This document shows, piece by piece, positions 43,197 to 51,749 of a stretch of 64,000 bases of DNA. How positions within the stretch are numbered: the first letter of the stretch is position 1; every line of letters starts with the position of its first letter. The stretch spans positions 248,001 to 312,000 of the forward strand of contig NZ_CP120469.1 of the NCBI RefSeq assembly GCF_029490015.1, read 5' to 3'. This DNA is from Halobaculum limi. Lineage in GTDB: Archaea > Halobacteriota > Halobacteria > Halobacteriales > Haloferacaceae. Made by a program: the position numbers and the translations under genes. Below the pieces are notes generated by a model, which saw only the letters and a program-made list of their open reading frames with translations, was not told where the DNA came from and made no database searches.

Positions 43197-44630
43197 ATGA
43201 GTGAGCGTATCACACGGCGGCGGGCGCTGGCGGCGCTGGGTGCCTCGGGCATCGCAGGGCTGGCCGGTTGCGCTGGCGGCAACGGTGGCACAGGTGGCGA
43301 AGAGACGACTGCGGGTGATGGCGAGATGACGACAGAGAGTGGCGATATGGAAGGTACCACAGCAGGAGGTTCGGGCGGGGCGTCGGGAACGGTGAAGATC
43401 GGTGTCCTCCAGCCCGTATCTGGTGACCTCCAGTACTACGGACAACAGGCGATCTGGGGATTCTCGTCGGGGATGGCGTACAAGGCCGGTGGCTCGCCGC
43501 AGGTGGCTGCCGAGACCGGCACGCAGACGGTGAGCGTGGGCGACGTCGACTACGAACTACTGGTTCGCGACACCCAGTTCTCCGCGGACACTGCGCAGTC
43601 GCTGGCGACGAACCTCGTCACCGACGAGGACGTCGACCTCCTGTTCGGCTGTACGTCTTCGGGCGCGGCGACGCGCGTGAGCCAGACGGTCGCCAAACAG
43701 GCCGGTGTCCCGTTGATCATCGGGCCGGCGGCGTCGGCGGCGGTCACCTCCGAGTCGGAGTCGTGCGGTGAGAACGTGTTCCGCACCTCGGAGAACACTG
43801 CGATGGACGCTCGTTCGGGCGGGAAGTACGTCGCCCAGGAGTCGGACGTCTCCCGAGTGTACCTGTTCGGCGCGGACTACTCGTTCGGCCGCGCGGTCGT
43901 CAACAACTATGAAGAGGTCCTCACGAACGAGGGCGTCGAGATCGTCGGCAAGCGGTTCGTCCCCCGTGGCTACAGCGAGTGGGAAGGGCTCCTCGACAAC
44001 GCCGAAGAGGCAGGCGCGGAGGGTATCGTCGGTGGGTTTACCGTCGCCACCCTGCCGAACCTGTTCACCTCCTATCTCAACGGCGACTACTCGTACACGA
44101 TCTTCGGCGGCCTCGCCACCGAGATCACGAACAACGTCGTCGGGAGCCTCCTCCAGAACCAACTGGGGACGCCGCTGACCCAAGAGAAACTCGACGGCCT
44201 CGGTGTCGGGCCGTTCACGACGCGCTACCACTGGAACCAGTACGACAACGAGATCAACTCGACGTTCGTCGAGGAGTACGTCAATGCGTACGGGAAGGTT
44301 CCGGACCTGTTCACCTCGGGGACGTTCACCGCTGCTTCTGCCATCGTGCAGGCGGTCGAGGAGAGCGGTTCGACCGCCGGATCGGACATCGCCTCCGCGA
44401 TGCGCGGGATGACCGTCGCCGACTCACCGAAGGGGACGGACGCGTACACGTTCCAAGAGTACAACAACCAGGCCCGCTCGGAGATGACCGTCGCAAACGT
44501 CGTGCCGACGGCCGACGAGTGGAGCGACTCGTGGGGCGCACCGATCCAGCCGAGCGAGCCAGTGGCCCGCATCTCGGCAGACGAGACCACCATCCCGAGC
44601 GACGGCGACGGGATGAACTGCTCACTGTAA
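43197..44630 (+). CDS. livK: Branched-chain/organic-acid ABC transporter substrate-binding protein
   Basis: A 477-residue protein. MSERITRRRALAALGASGIA then GLAGC is a twin-arginine signal with a lipobox, after which a low-complexity Gly/Thr/Met linker leads to KIGVLQPVSGDLQYYGQQAI, the start of a Leu/Ile/Val-type periplasmic-binding fold. LLFGCTSSGAATRVS and IIGPAASAAVTSES are typical binding-lobe segments. It captures the solute outside the cell. The complete G, F, H, M set follows without gaps. The family also carries urea, amides and aromatic acids, so substrate is open. Confidence 0.83.
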   Translation: MSERITRRRALAALGASGIAGLAGCAGGNGGTGGEETTAGDGEMTTESGDMEGTTAGGSGGASGTVKIGVLQPVSGDLQYYGQQAIWGFSSGMAYKAGGSPQVAAETGTQTVSVGDVDYELLVRDTQFSADTAQSLATNLVTDEDVDLLFGCTSSGAATRVSQTVAKQAGVPLIIGPAASAAVTSESESCGENVFRTSENTAMDARSGGKYVAQESDVSRVYLFGADYSFGRAVVNNYEEVLTNEGVEIVGKRFVPRGYSEWEGLLDNAEEAGAEGIVGGFTVATLPNLFTSYLNGDYSYTIFGGLATEITNNVVGSLLQNQLGTPLTQEKLDGLGVGPFTTRYHWNQYDNEINSTFVEEYVNAYGKVPDLFTSGTFTAASAIVQAVEESGSTAGSDIASAMRGMTVADSPKGTDAYTFQEYNNQARSEMTVANVVPTADEWSDSWGAPIQPSEPVARISADETTIPSDGDGMNCSL

Positions 44631-44633
44631 GCG

Positions 44634-45491
44634 ATGCTCCGCACGAGAGGCCTGACGAAGCAGTTTGGCGGCCTCACCGCGGTCGACGACGTGGATTTCG
44701 AGTTGGGTGACGACGAACTCTGCTCGCTGATCGGACCGAACGGCGCGGGCAAGACGACGTTCTTCAACCTCCTGACGGGGGTGTTGACGCCAAGCGCTGG
44801 CTCCGTCGAACTCCGCGACCCCGCCGAGACCGCAGCGGAAGAGTCGTCCGCAGACGATGACTCCGGGGTCCGCTGGCGCGACCTCACCGGTGCGGCACCC
44901 CACGAGGTCGCCTCGTTGGGCGTCCATCGCTCGTACCAGGTGACGAACGTCTTCACGAACTCGACCGTGTTGGAGAACGTCCGAGTGGCCGCACAGGCGG
45001 CCGATGGCGCGGGCACGAACTTCTGGCGCAACGCCGGCCAACTGGACAAGTACATCGAAGAGGCGTACGACATCCTCGACCGCGTCGACCTCGCGGACAG
45101 CGCTGACCAACCGGCCAGCGCCCTATCCCACGGCGCGAAACGCCAACTAGAGGTCGGGGTCGCTCTCGCTGGCGACCCGGACGTCCTCTTGTTGGACGAA
45201 CCGAACGCTGGTGTCTCCTCCGAGAGCGTCGACCGCGTCGTCAACCTCATCGAAGACGTTGCCACCGACCACGCGGTGCTGCTCGTCGAGCACAACATGG
45301 ACATCGTGATGGAGGTATCCGACCGAGTGGTCGTGCTGAATCAGGGCGCGGTCATCGCCGACGACGAACCGTCGGTCGTTCGCGACGACCCCGAGGTGCA
45401 GAAGGCGTACCTCGGCGGCTACGAACCTGGAACCGCGGGTGAAGCCGATGGGACCGACGCGGTTCCCGACGACGGAGGTGAGCCAGCGTGA
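44634..45491 (+). CDS. livG: ABC transporter ATP-binding protein LivG-like
   Basis: A 285-residue ATPase. LIGPNGAGKTTFFNLLTG is the Walker A motif, LSHGAKRQLEVGVALAGDPD is the signature region, and VLLLDEPNAGVSSES holds Walker B. A haloarchaeal acidic insert (AEESSADDDSG) lies after the first strand, and the tail is acidic. It energises the LivH/LivM channel. Three bases separate it from the substrate-binding gene, and its stop overlaps the GTG of the next gene. Confidence 0.85.
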   Translation: MLRTRGLTKQFGGLTAVDDVDFELGDDELCSLIGPNGAGKTTFFNLLTGVLTPSAGSVELRDPAETAAEESSADDDSGVRWRDLTGAAPHEVASLGVHRSYQVTNVFTNSTVLENVRVAAQAADGAGTNFWRNAGQLDKYIEEAYDILDRVDLADSADQPASALSHGAKRQLEVGVALAGDPDVLLLDEPNAGVSSESVDRVVNLIEDVATDHAVLLVEHNMDIVMEVSDRVVVLNQGAVIADDEPSVVRDDPEVQKAYLGGYEPGTAGEADGTDAVPDDGGEPA

Positions 45492-46249
45492 GCGTCGATG
45501 ACGCCGATGGCTCCGCCGCCGAGCAGATGGCCGCAACCGCCGACCGCAGCGACCCACTCCTGTCGCTGTCGGGCGTCCAGACCTACTACGGAGACAGTCA
45601 CGTCCTCGAAGGCGTCGACCTCGACGTGTACGAGGGTGAGGTCGTCGCGCTGATGGGACGCAACGGCGTCGGCAAGACGACGACGCTCCGCTCCATCCTC
45701 CAGTTGACGCCACCACGCGAGGGCTCGATCCGGTATCGCGGCGAGGAACTCGTCGGGAAGGAGACCCACGAAGTCGCACAGGCGGGCGTCGGCTGGATCC
45801 CCGAGGACCGCCGGATGTTCGCCCAACTCACCGTCGAGGAGAACGTTCGCGCCGCCGTCCCCGACGCCGACGACGCGGCCACTGGGCTGGATCTGGCGTT
45901 CGATACCTTCCCCGACCTCCGCGACCGACGAGCCGCGAAAGCGGGCGACCTCTCGGGCGGACAACAGCAGATGCTCGCCATCGCCCGCGGACTGGTCGGA
46001 GACAACGACCTCTTGCTCGTCGACGAACCGAGCGAGGGACTCGCGCCGCTCATCGTCGAGGCCGTCGCGGAGGCGCTGACGAAGACGGCGACGGACACGA
46101 CGATGTTGCTGGTCGAACAGAACCTCCCGCTTGCGCTGGACCTAGCTGACCGATTCTACGTCCTTGACCACGGCACGGTCGTCGACGAGGGCGAGACGAG
46201 TGAGGTCGACGCCGACGCTGACCGACTCAGGAGGTATCTCTCGGCGTGA
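45488..46249 (+). CDS. livF: ABC transporter ATP-binding protein LivF-like
   Basis: A 253-residue ATPase starting with GTG. LMGRNGVGKTTTLRSIL is Walker A, LSGGQQQMLAIARGLVGDND the signature, and LLLVDEPSEGLAP Walker B. GVQTYYGDSHVLEGVDLDVY is the usual LivF start. It overlaps its neighbours by 4 bases on both sides (GTGA), so translation is coupled. It works with LivG as the ATPase pair. Confidence 0.85.
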   Translation: MSVDDADGSAAEQMAATADRSDPLLSLSGVQTYYGDSHVLEGVDLDVYEGEVVALMGRNGVGKTTTLRSILQLTPPREGSIRYRGEELVGKETHEVAQAGVGWIPEDRRMFAQLTVEENVRAAVPDADDAATGLDLAFDTFPDLRDRRAAKAGDLSGGQQQMLAIARGLVGDNDLLLVDEPSEGLAPLIVEAVAEALTKTATDTTMLLVEQNLPLALDLADRFYVLDHGTVVDEGETSEVDADADRLRRYLSA

Positions 46250-47289
46250 GCCTCGCACTCGCTACCGTGGCCCCGACGGCCGCGGTGCCGGTTCCCCTGC
46301 AGTTCGTCGACGCTCTCGTCGAGTTCCTCGCACCGTCGACGCTCGCCGAAGTCGTCGTCCGAGGGCTCGCGGAGGCGAGCCTCTACGTGATGATTGCGGC
46401 CGGCCTGACGCTCGTGTTCGGGCTGATGGGCGTGCTCAACTTCGCCCACGGGTCGCTGACGATGCTCGGCGCGTACCTCGGTGGTTTAGTGCTCGTCGTG
46501 ACCGTCGCGCAGTCGACCGGCGGCGTCGGACGACTGCTCGCGTTCGGCGTCGCCGTCGTCGTCGCGTTCGGCGCACTCGCCGCGCTGGGTGGGAGCATCG
46601 AGGTCGGCCTCGTCAGACCCATCTACGACCGGCCGCCGCTGTATCAGATCCTGCTCACGTTCGGCGTGACGCTCGTCCTCGACGAACTCGCGAGGATCAT
46701 CGTGCTGTTCTACGGCCTTCAGCCGTCGACCGTCTGGCAGGACGTCCTCGGCACGAAGCCGACGTTCCTCGCGGAGTCTATCGGCGTCGCAGGCGTCTCT
46801 GCGAGCGGGTTGGAACTGTTTCAGGTCCTCTTCGGCGTCGCCACCGTCGTCGGCGTCCACCTGTTCCTCACGCGAACGCGCTACGGCCTGTTCGTCCGGG
46901 CGGGCGGCGAGGACAGCGAGATGCTGTCGGCGCTCGGCGTCGACGTGAACCGCGTGTTCACCGTCGTCTTCGCGCTTGGGACCGGCATCGCCGGTGCCGC
47001 GGGCGTCCTGCTCGCGTGGGACCCCGCGTGGGGCGCGTCCGTCCCGTTGGCCGCGGAGACGCTGCTTCCGGCGTTCGTCGTCGTCATCGTCGGTGGCCTC
47101 GGGACCTTCCGAGGAACGGTCGTCGCAGCACTCGTCGTCGGCCTCGTCGACTCGACGATGACGTGGTGGTTCCAGAACTTCATCGACTTCACCGGCCTGC
47201 CGGAGATGGTCGTGTTCCTCGTCCTCGTGATCACACTGATCGTGAAGCCGCAGGGCCTGTACGGCGTCTCGGAGGTGGGGGGCCATTAG
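46246..47289 (+). CDS. livH: ABC transporter permease LivH-like
   Basis: A 347-residue GTG-started membrane protein with about eight hydrophobic segments. LTLVFGLMGVLNFAHGSLTM is the LivH signature, and ALGVDVNRVFTVVFALGTGI is the ATPase-contact EAA-type loop. It forms the channel with LivM. Confidence 0.85.
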   Translation: MSLALATVAPTAAVPVPLQFVDALVEFLAPSTLAEVVVRGLAEASLYVMIAAGLTLVFGLMGVLNFAHGSLTMLGAYLGGLVLVVTVAQSTGGVGRLLAFGVAVVVAFGALAALGGSIEVGLVRPIYDRPPLYQILLTFGVTLVLDELARIIVLFYGLQPSTVWQDVLGTKPTFLAESIGVAGVSASGLELFQVLFGVATVVGVHLFLTRTRYGLFVRAGGEDSEMLSALGVDVNRVFTVVFALGTGIAGAAGVLLAWDPAWGASVPLAAETLLPAFVVVIVGGLGTFRGTVVAALVVGLVDSTMTWWFQNFIDFTGLPEMVVFLVLVITLIVKPQGLYGVSEVGGH

Positions 47290-47365
47290 TCCTGCACCAG
47301 CGGACGAGGACAACCCACAGACCTCCGCAGACGGCGGAGAGACCGCCGACGCGCCGGGAGAGAGG

Positions 47366-48652
47366 GTGACAGCCATGGGGTCGGCGACGAGAACCGACAC
47401 GGAGACCGCGTGGTACCGGCAGTACGTCGAGGACCACCTCGTCCACCTGCTGGTCGTGTTCGCGTTCGCCGCGTACCCCGGCGTCTACACCCTGCTCGTG
47501 AACTCCGGGCTGTCCGCGGAGTTCACGGCGCTGTTACCCCGTATCGAGACGCTCGTCGTGGTGCTGTTCTTCGCGCTGTTCGCGATGTCGTTCGACTTCA
47601 TCAGCGGCTACACTGGCTACCTCTCGTTCGGCCACGCCGCGTTCTACGGAACCGGCGCGTATCTCGTCGTCCTCGCGGCCAACGACAAACTCCCGCTACT
47701 CGGCCCGGAGACGCCGTTTATGCTGTTGATCGTCCTCGCAGGCCTCACCGCGGCGGTCGTCGCCCTCGCCATCGGGAGCGTCTCGTTCCGACTGTCGGGT
47801 GTCTACTTCGCGATGATCACGCTCGGCTTTTCGCAGGTGCTGTACGTGTTCATCCGCGACTGGGACTTCGTCAGTTCCGCACCGCGCGACGGCGTCGCGG
47901 TGACGGGGACGACCGAAGGGTTCCGGATCGGTGTTCCGGGGGTCGACTCGCTCAACGTCGCCATCGGCCAGTTGACCGGCGACTCCATCGAGGGCATGCT
48001 CGGCTTCATCGATCTGTCGCCGACGGAGGTGTCGTTCTACGCCATCGGTGTGATCGTCCTCGTCTGCTATCTCGCACTCCAGCGACTCGTCCACTCGCCG
48101 TTCGGACGGACGCTGATCGCCATCCGCGAGAACGAGGAGCGTGCCCGTGCGGTCGGCTACAACACCTACGCTTACAAACTGGGCGCGTTCGTCGCCTCGG
48201 GCTTCTTCGCCGGTATCGCGGGAGCGCTGTTCGCGGGCTTCCGGCGGTCGGTGACGCCCGAGAATGGCTTCTACTTTCTCGTCGCCGGCGACGCCTTGCT
48301 GGCGTCGATTATCGGCGGGTTCGGTACGCTCGCCGGCCCCCTGTACGGTCGACTGTTCGACGAGACGGTTCGGGAGTTCCTCTCGAAGGAGGGCGGTGGC
48401 GGCGGCTTGCTGCCGTACCTCCGCGCGAACGTCGGCGACGCGACGCTCGCGACCGAGATATACAACGGGCTGACCGTCGCCGAGGCGATCAACACGTTCC
48501 TCAACGGCCACGCCGCGCTGTACGTCGGCCTGCTGTTCGTGCTGTTCGTCCTCTACGTGCCGAACGGCCTGCTCGGAACCGCCCGCGACCGCCTCGGTGG
48601 AACGCTCGCGAAGGCCGTCCCACGCCACGTTCGGCGGTGGTTCGATGAGTGA
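47366..48652 (+). CDS. livM: ABC transporter permease LivM-like
   Basis: A 428-residue membrane protein. MSFDFISGYTGYLSFGHAAF is the LivM signature, and AIRENEERARAVGYNTYAYK is the cytoplasmic coupling loop. The start is GTG at 47366 or ATG at 47375. The 76 bases after livH are open in frame and acidic, but lack a start codon. The C-terminal EGGGGGLLPYLRANVGDATL insert in the last periplasmic loop is longer than in typical LivM. Overlaps the next gene by 8 bases. Confidence 0.85.
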   Translation: MTAMGSATRTDTETAWYRQYVEDHLVHLLVVFAFAAYPGVYTLLVNSGLSAEFTALLPRIETLVVVLFFALFAMSFDFISGYTGYLSFGHAAFYGTGAYLVVLAANDKLPLLGPETPFMLLIVLAGLTAAVVALAIGSVSFRLSGVYFAMITLGFSQVLYVFIRDWDFVSSAPRDGVAVTGTTEGFRIGVPGVDSLNVAIGQLTGDSIEGMLGFIDLSPTEVSFYAIGVIVLVCYLALQRLVHSPFGRTLIAIRENEERARAVGYNTYAYKLGAFVASGFFAGIAGALFAGFRRSVTPENGFYFLVAGDALLASIIGGFGTLAGPLYGRLFDETVREFLSKEGGGGGLLPYLRANVGDATLATEIYNGLTVAEAINTFLNGHAALYVGLLFVLFVLYVPNGLLGTARDRLGGTLAKAVPRHVRRWFDE

Positions 48653-49706
48653 GGACGGCGACGGGGCAGTGGAGTCTCCCAGCCGTACAGTCGGCCTCAC
48701 CGGCCTCGGCACGTACGTCCCCGATCAGGTACTAACCGGCGAGGAGATAGCCGAGGCGAGTGGCATACCGGAGAACGTTGTCGTCGAGAAAATGGGGATG
48801 CGCGAGAAGCGCGTCTGCCCGCCCGACGACGACCACGCCAGCGATATGTGCGTGAACGCGGGACGGGAGGCGCTAGCGGACGCGGGTGTCGACGCCAGCG
48901 ACCTCGATCTGGTCTTGTACCACGGCAGCGAGTACAAAGACCACGTCGTCTGGTCGGCCGCCGCCGACGTCTGCGAACGACTCGACGCGTCGAACGCCTA
49001 CGCACACGAGTCGTACACGCTGTGTGCGGGCGCACCGATCGCCATCCGCCACACTGCCGCGCAACTGCGTGTCGGCGACGTCGACCGCGCGTTACTCGTG
49101 ACCGCGAGCCGTGAGGAAGACCTCGTCGATTATACCGACGAGGACGCGAGCTTTATGTTCAACTTCGGGTCGGGTGCGGCAGCGCTGGTGCTTGAAGCCG
49201 ACCCCGACGAGTCACAGGTGCGGGCGGTCGTCCGCGAGTCGGCGGCGACCACGGACGGGAGTTTCTCCCGCGACGTGGTGATGCCTGCCGGTGGGTCGGC
49301 GAACCCGCCGAGCGACGCGACCGTCGCCCGCGGTGACCACACGCTGACCGTCCCCGACCCGAACGGAATGAAGGAGCGACTCGCCGACGTCTCCGCGCCA
49401 GCGTTTCTGTCGGTCACGGACGAGGCACTCGCCAACTCCGGATACAGCCGCGACGACGTTGACTTCCTCGCACTCACGCACATGAAGCGGTCGTTCCACG
49501 AGTACCTGTGCGACGAACTCGGCGTCAGTGAGGAGTCGTCGTACTACCTCGACGACTACGGCCACGTGCAGAGCGCAGACCAGGTACTCGCCTTGCAAGA
49601 AGGACTGGATGCCGAAGCTGTCGCCGACGGCGACGTGGTCTTGTTCCTCGCCGCAGGGACCGGCTACACGTGGGCTTCGACTGTGCTGGAGTGGGTCGAC
49701 AGCTAA
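48645..49706 (+). CDS. KAS III-like thiolase-fold synthase
   Basis: A 353-residue protein. GLTGLGTYVPDQVLTGEEIA and EKMGMREKRVCPPDDD are the N-terminal FabH/HMG-CoA-synthase-like signatures. HESYTLCAGAPIAIRH places the nucleophile Cys at 127, LALTHMKRSFHEY places the His near 279, and DDYGHVQSADQVLAL lies where KAS III has the Asn of the Cys-His-Asn triad but shows His near 307. It should condense acyl-CoAs or make a related Claisen product. Overlap with livM by 8 bases puts it in the importer operon, so it probably acts on the imported acid or its CoA ester. Confidence 0.75.
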   Translation: MSEDGDGAVESPSRTVGLTGLGTYVPDQVLTGEEIAEASGIPENVVVEKMGMREKRVCPPDDDHASDMCVNAGREALADAGVDASDLDLVLYHGSEYKDHVVWSAAADVCERLDASNAYAHESYTLCAGAPIAIRHTAAQLRVGDVDRALLVTASREEDLVDYTDEDASFMFNFGSGAAALVLEADPDESQVRAVVRESAATTDGSFSRDVVMPAGGSANPPSDATVARGDHTLTVPDPNGMKERLADVSAPAFLSVTDEALANSGYSRDDVDFLALTHMKRSFHEYLCDELGVSEESSYYLDDYGHVQSADQVLALQEGLDAEAVADGDVVLFLAAGTGYTWASTVLEWVDS

Positions 49707-49724
49707 ATCCACCCGCACCGGCGC

Positions 49725-50459
49725 TCACCGATCGAGTAGGCGTTCGGCGTCCTCGATCTGCTCGGCGAGCGTTCGGAGGAACCGCCCGGCGTCCGCGCCG
49801 TCGACGACGCGGTGATCGAAACTCAGATCCAGCGGGAGGTGTCGCCTGAACGCGACGCCGTCGCCGTCGTCGCGAACCGCCCGTTCGCGGAGTCGACCCA
49901 CGCCGAGGATCGCGACCTGCGGCGGGTTGATGATCGGCGTGAACGAGTCGACGCCGAGGGGTCCGAGGTTCGAGACGGTGAACGTCCCGCCAGCGAGGTC
50001 TGCTGCGTCGAACTCGCCCGTTCGAACGCGCTCGACCGCCTGGGTTCGCCGGTCGTGGACTGCTGACAGCGACAGCGATCCGACGTCCGCGACGACCGGC
50101 GCGACGAGGCCGCCGTCGATGTCGACGCCGTAGCCGACGTTGTGCTCCTCGTACAGCCGGTGTGTCCCGTCCTCGAACGTCGCGTTGAACGCCGGATGTC
50201 GCGTTAACGTCTCCGAGACGGCGACGAGGAGGAGATCCGAAACGGTCGGGTGGTGAGCGTCGCCGGTGTCGGCACGCTCGACCGCCGCCAGCAACGCCTC
50301 CGCGTCGACGACGCGACTGGCGGTGACGTGGACCGCCTCGCTGTAACTCTCGTGGAGTCGGCGGGCGATCGTTCGCCGCATCGGCGTAGGCCGACGCTCC
50401 TCGCGTACCGTTCGCGTGGCTCCCGCGGGACGGTCGGCCGTCGAGTCGGGCGTCGCCAC
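49725..50459 (-). CDS. 2-oxoacid dehydrogenase E2 catalytic domain without lipoyl or binding domain
   Basis: A 244-residue protein started at GTG 50459, because the longer frame upstream is antisense-like Arg/Ser-rich. TPMRRTIARRLHESYSEAVH is the start of the acyltransferase domain, NVGYGVDIDGGLVAPVVADV its core, and LSFDHRVVDGADAGRF contains the catalytic His and Asp. Only about 32 residues precede the catalytic domain, so the lipoyl domain (encoded separately, next gene) and the peripheral-subunit-binding domain are absent. It transfers the acyl group from lipoate to CoA. Confidence 0.82.
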   Translation of the reverse strand: MATPDSTADRPAGATRTVREERRPTPMRRTIARRLHESYSEAVHVTASRVVDAEALLAAVERADTGDAHHPTVSDLLLVAVSETLTRHPAFNATFEDGTHRLYEEHNVGYGVDIDGGLVAPVVADVGSLSLSAVHDRRTQAVERVRTGEFDAADLAGGTFTVSNLGPLGVDSFTPIINPPQVAILGVGRLRERAVRDDGDGVAFRRHLPLDLSFDHRVVDGADAGRFLRTLAEQIEDAERLLDR

Positions 50460-50460
50460 G

Positions 50461-50724
50461 TTACGCCTCCGCCTCGATGTACGCGAGGATGGCTCCCCGC
50501 TCGAACTCGCCGTCCTCGTCGACGACGACCTCCGCGAGCGTCCCGGTGACCGGCGCGGGCACGTCGACGTCGACCTTCTCGACTTGGAACTCGGCGATCC
50601 GGTCGCCCTCTTCGACTCGGCTCCCCTCGGCGCGGAACCAGTTGAGCAGCAGCGCAACGTCGTCGTCGGTGTCGCCCGGCCAGACGGCCTCGCTGTCGAC
50701 GGGGACGCGTCCGGTCTGACTCAT
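50461..50724 (-). CDS. Stand-alone lipoyl-domain protein
   Basis: An 87-residue single lipoyl domain. AEFQVEKVDVDVPAPVTGTL places the lipoylated Lys at 50 in the exposed turn (E-K-V-D/A), and AEGSRVEEGDRIAEFQ is the first hammerhead strand set. It starts with ATGA overlap on the E1-beta gene and ends one base before the E2 start. In most complexes this domain is fused to E2; here it is a free swinging arm. Confidence 0.82.
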   Translation of the reverse strand: MSQTGRVPVDSEAVWPGDTDDDVALLLNWFRAEGSRVEEGDRIAEFQVEKVDVDVPAPVTGTLAEVVVDEDGEFERGAILAYIEAEA

Positions 50725-51749
50725 TCGTGGAGCGAGCGGATCGCCGTTGCGATGTCGTCGGTCCCTGGGATGACCGCGTCCTCCAGCGGCCGCGAGTACG
50801 GGATAGGCACGTCGGGGATGGCGAGACGCTCGACGGCCTCCAGCGACCCGAGGTCCGCCTCCGCGACGCTGGCGATGATCTCACCGGTGACGCCGAACGA
50901 GCGGTAGTCTTCGTCGACGACGAGGAGCTTCCCGGTCTTCGCGACCGACTCGATCACCGTCTCTCTGTCGAGCGGTTTCAGCGTCCGCAGGTCGATCACC
51001 TCGGCGTCGATACCCTCGTCGTCGGCAAGCGTTTCTGCGGCGTCAAGCGCCCGGTGGACGTGGAGACCGAGCGTGACCACCGTGACGTCGTCGCCCTCGC
51101 GCTTGACGTCGGCCTTCCCGAACGGGATGGTGTAGTCTTCCTCGGGCACCGGCGTCTTCGGGCCGTCGGGCGCAGGCATCCAGCCGATACCCATCAGCCG
51201 TTTGTGGTACATGTAGACGACGGGGTCGTCGTCGCGGATGGCGTTGTGCATCAGCCCCTTCGCGTCGTAGGCAGTCGACGGAACGACCACTTTCATCCCA
51301 GGGAGATGTGCGAACATCCCGTACAGCGTCTGCGAGTGCTGTGCGGCGTCGTTGTACCCGCCGCCGACGGCGGTCGTCAACACCATCGGCACGGAGACTG
51401 CGCCCCCGCTCATATAGGTGTTCTTCGCCATCTGGTTGTATATCTGGTCGAAGCAGACGCCGGCGAAGTCGACGAACATCAGTTCGGCGATGGGACGCAT
51501 TCCGGCCTGGGCGGCGCCGACGGCCGCGCCGATGTACGCCGTCTCGCTGATGGGTACGTCCATCACTCGGTCGCGACCGAACTCGTCGAGGAGGCCGGTC
51601 GTGGAGTCGAAGATTCCGCCGTAGTCGGCGACGTCCTCGCCCATGTAGAACACCTCGTCGTTCGACCGCATCTCGTGGGCGATGGCCTCGACCATCGCGT
51701 CGCTCATCGTCGCAGTCCGGCCGGTCGTCTCCTGTTCAGGGGTGCTCAT
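50721..51749 (-). CDS. 2-oxoacid dehydrogenase E1 subunit beta
   Basis: A 342-residue TPP-dependent subunit. GEDVADYGGIFDSTTGLLDE, DVPISETAYIGAAVGAAQAG and VVPSTAYDAKGLMHNAIRDD then PVVYMYHKR match the pyruvate/branched-chain E1-beta family. VIDLRTLKPLDRETVIESVA is the C-terminal domain start. Translationally coupled with E1-alpha through TGATG and with the lipoyl protein through ATGA. Substrate may be acetoin or a branched-chain or similar 2-oxoacid. Confidence 0.85.
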   Translation of the reverse strand: MSTPEQETTGRTATMSDAMVEAIAHEMRSNDEVFYMGEDVADYGGIFDSTTGLLDEFGRDRVMDVPISETAYIGAAVGAAQAGMRPIAELMFVDFAGVCFDQIYNQMAKNTYMSGGAVSVPMVLTTAVGGGYNDAAQHSQTLYGMFAHLPGMKVVVPSTAYDAKGLMHNAIRDDDPVVYMYHKRLMGIGWMPAPDGPKTPVPEEDYTIPFGKADVKREGDDVTVVTLGLHVHRALDAAETLADDEGIDAEVIDLRTLKPLDRETVIESVAKTGKLLVVDEDYRSFGVTGEIIASVAEADLGSLEAVERLAIPDVPIPYSRPLEDAVIPGTDDIATAIRSLHE

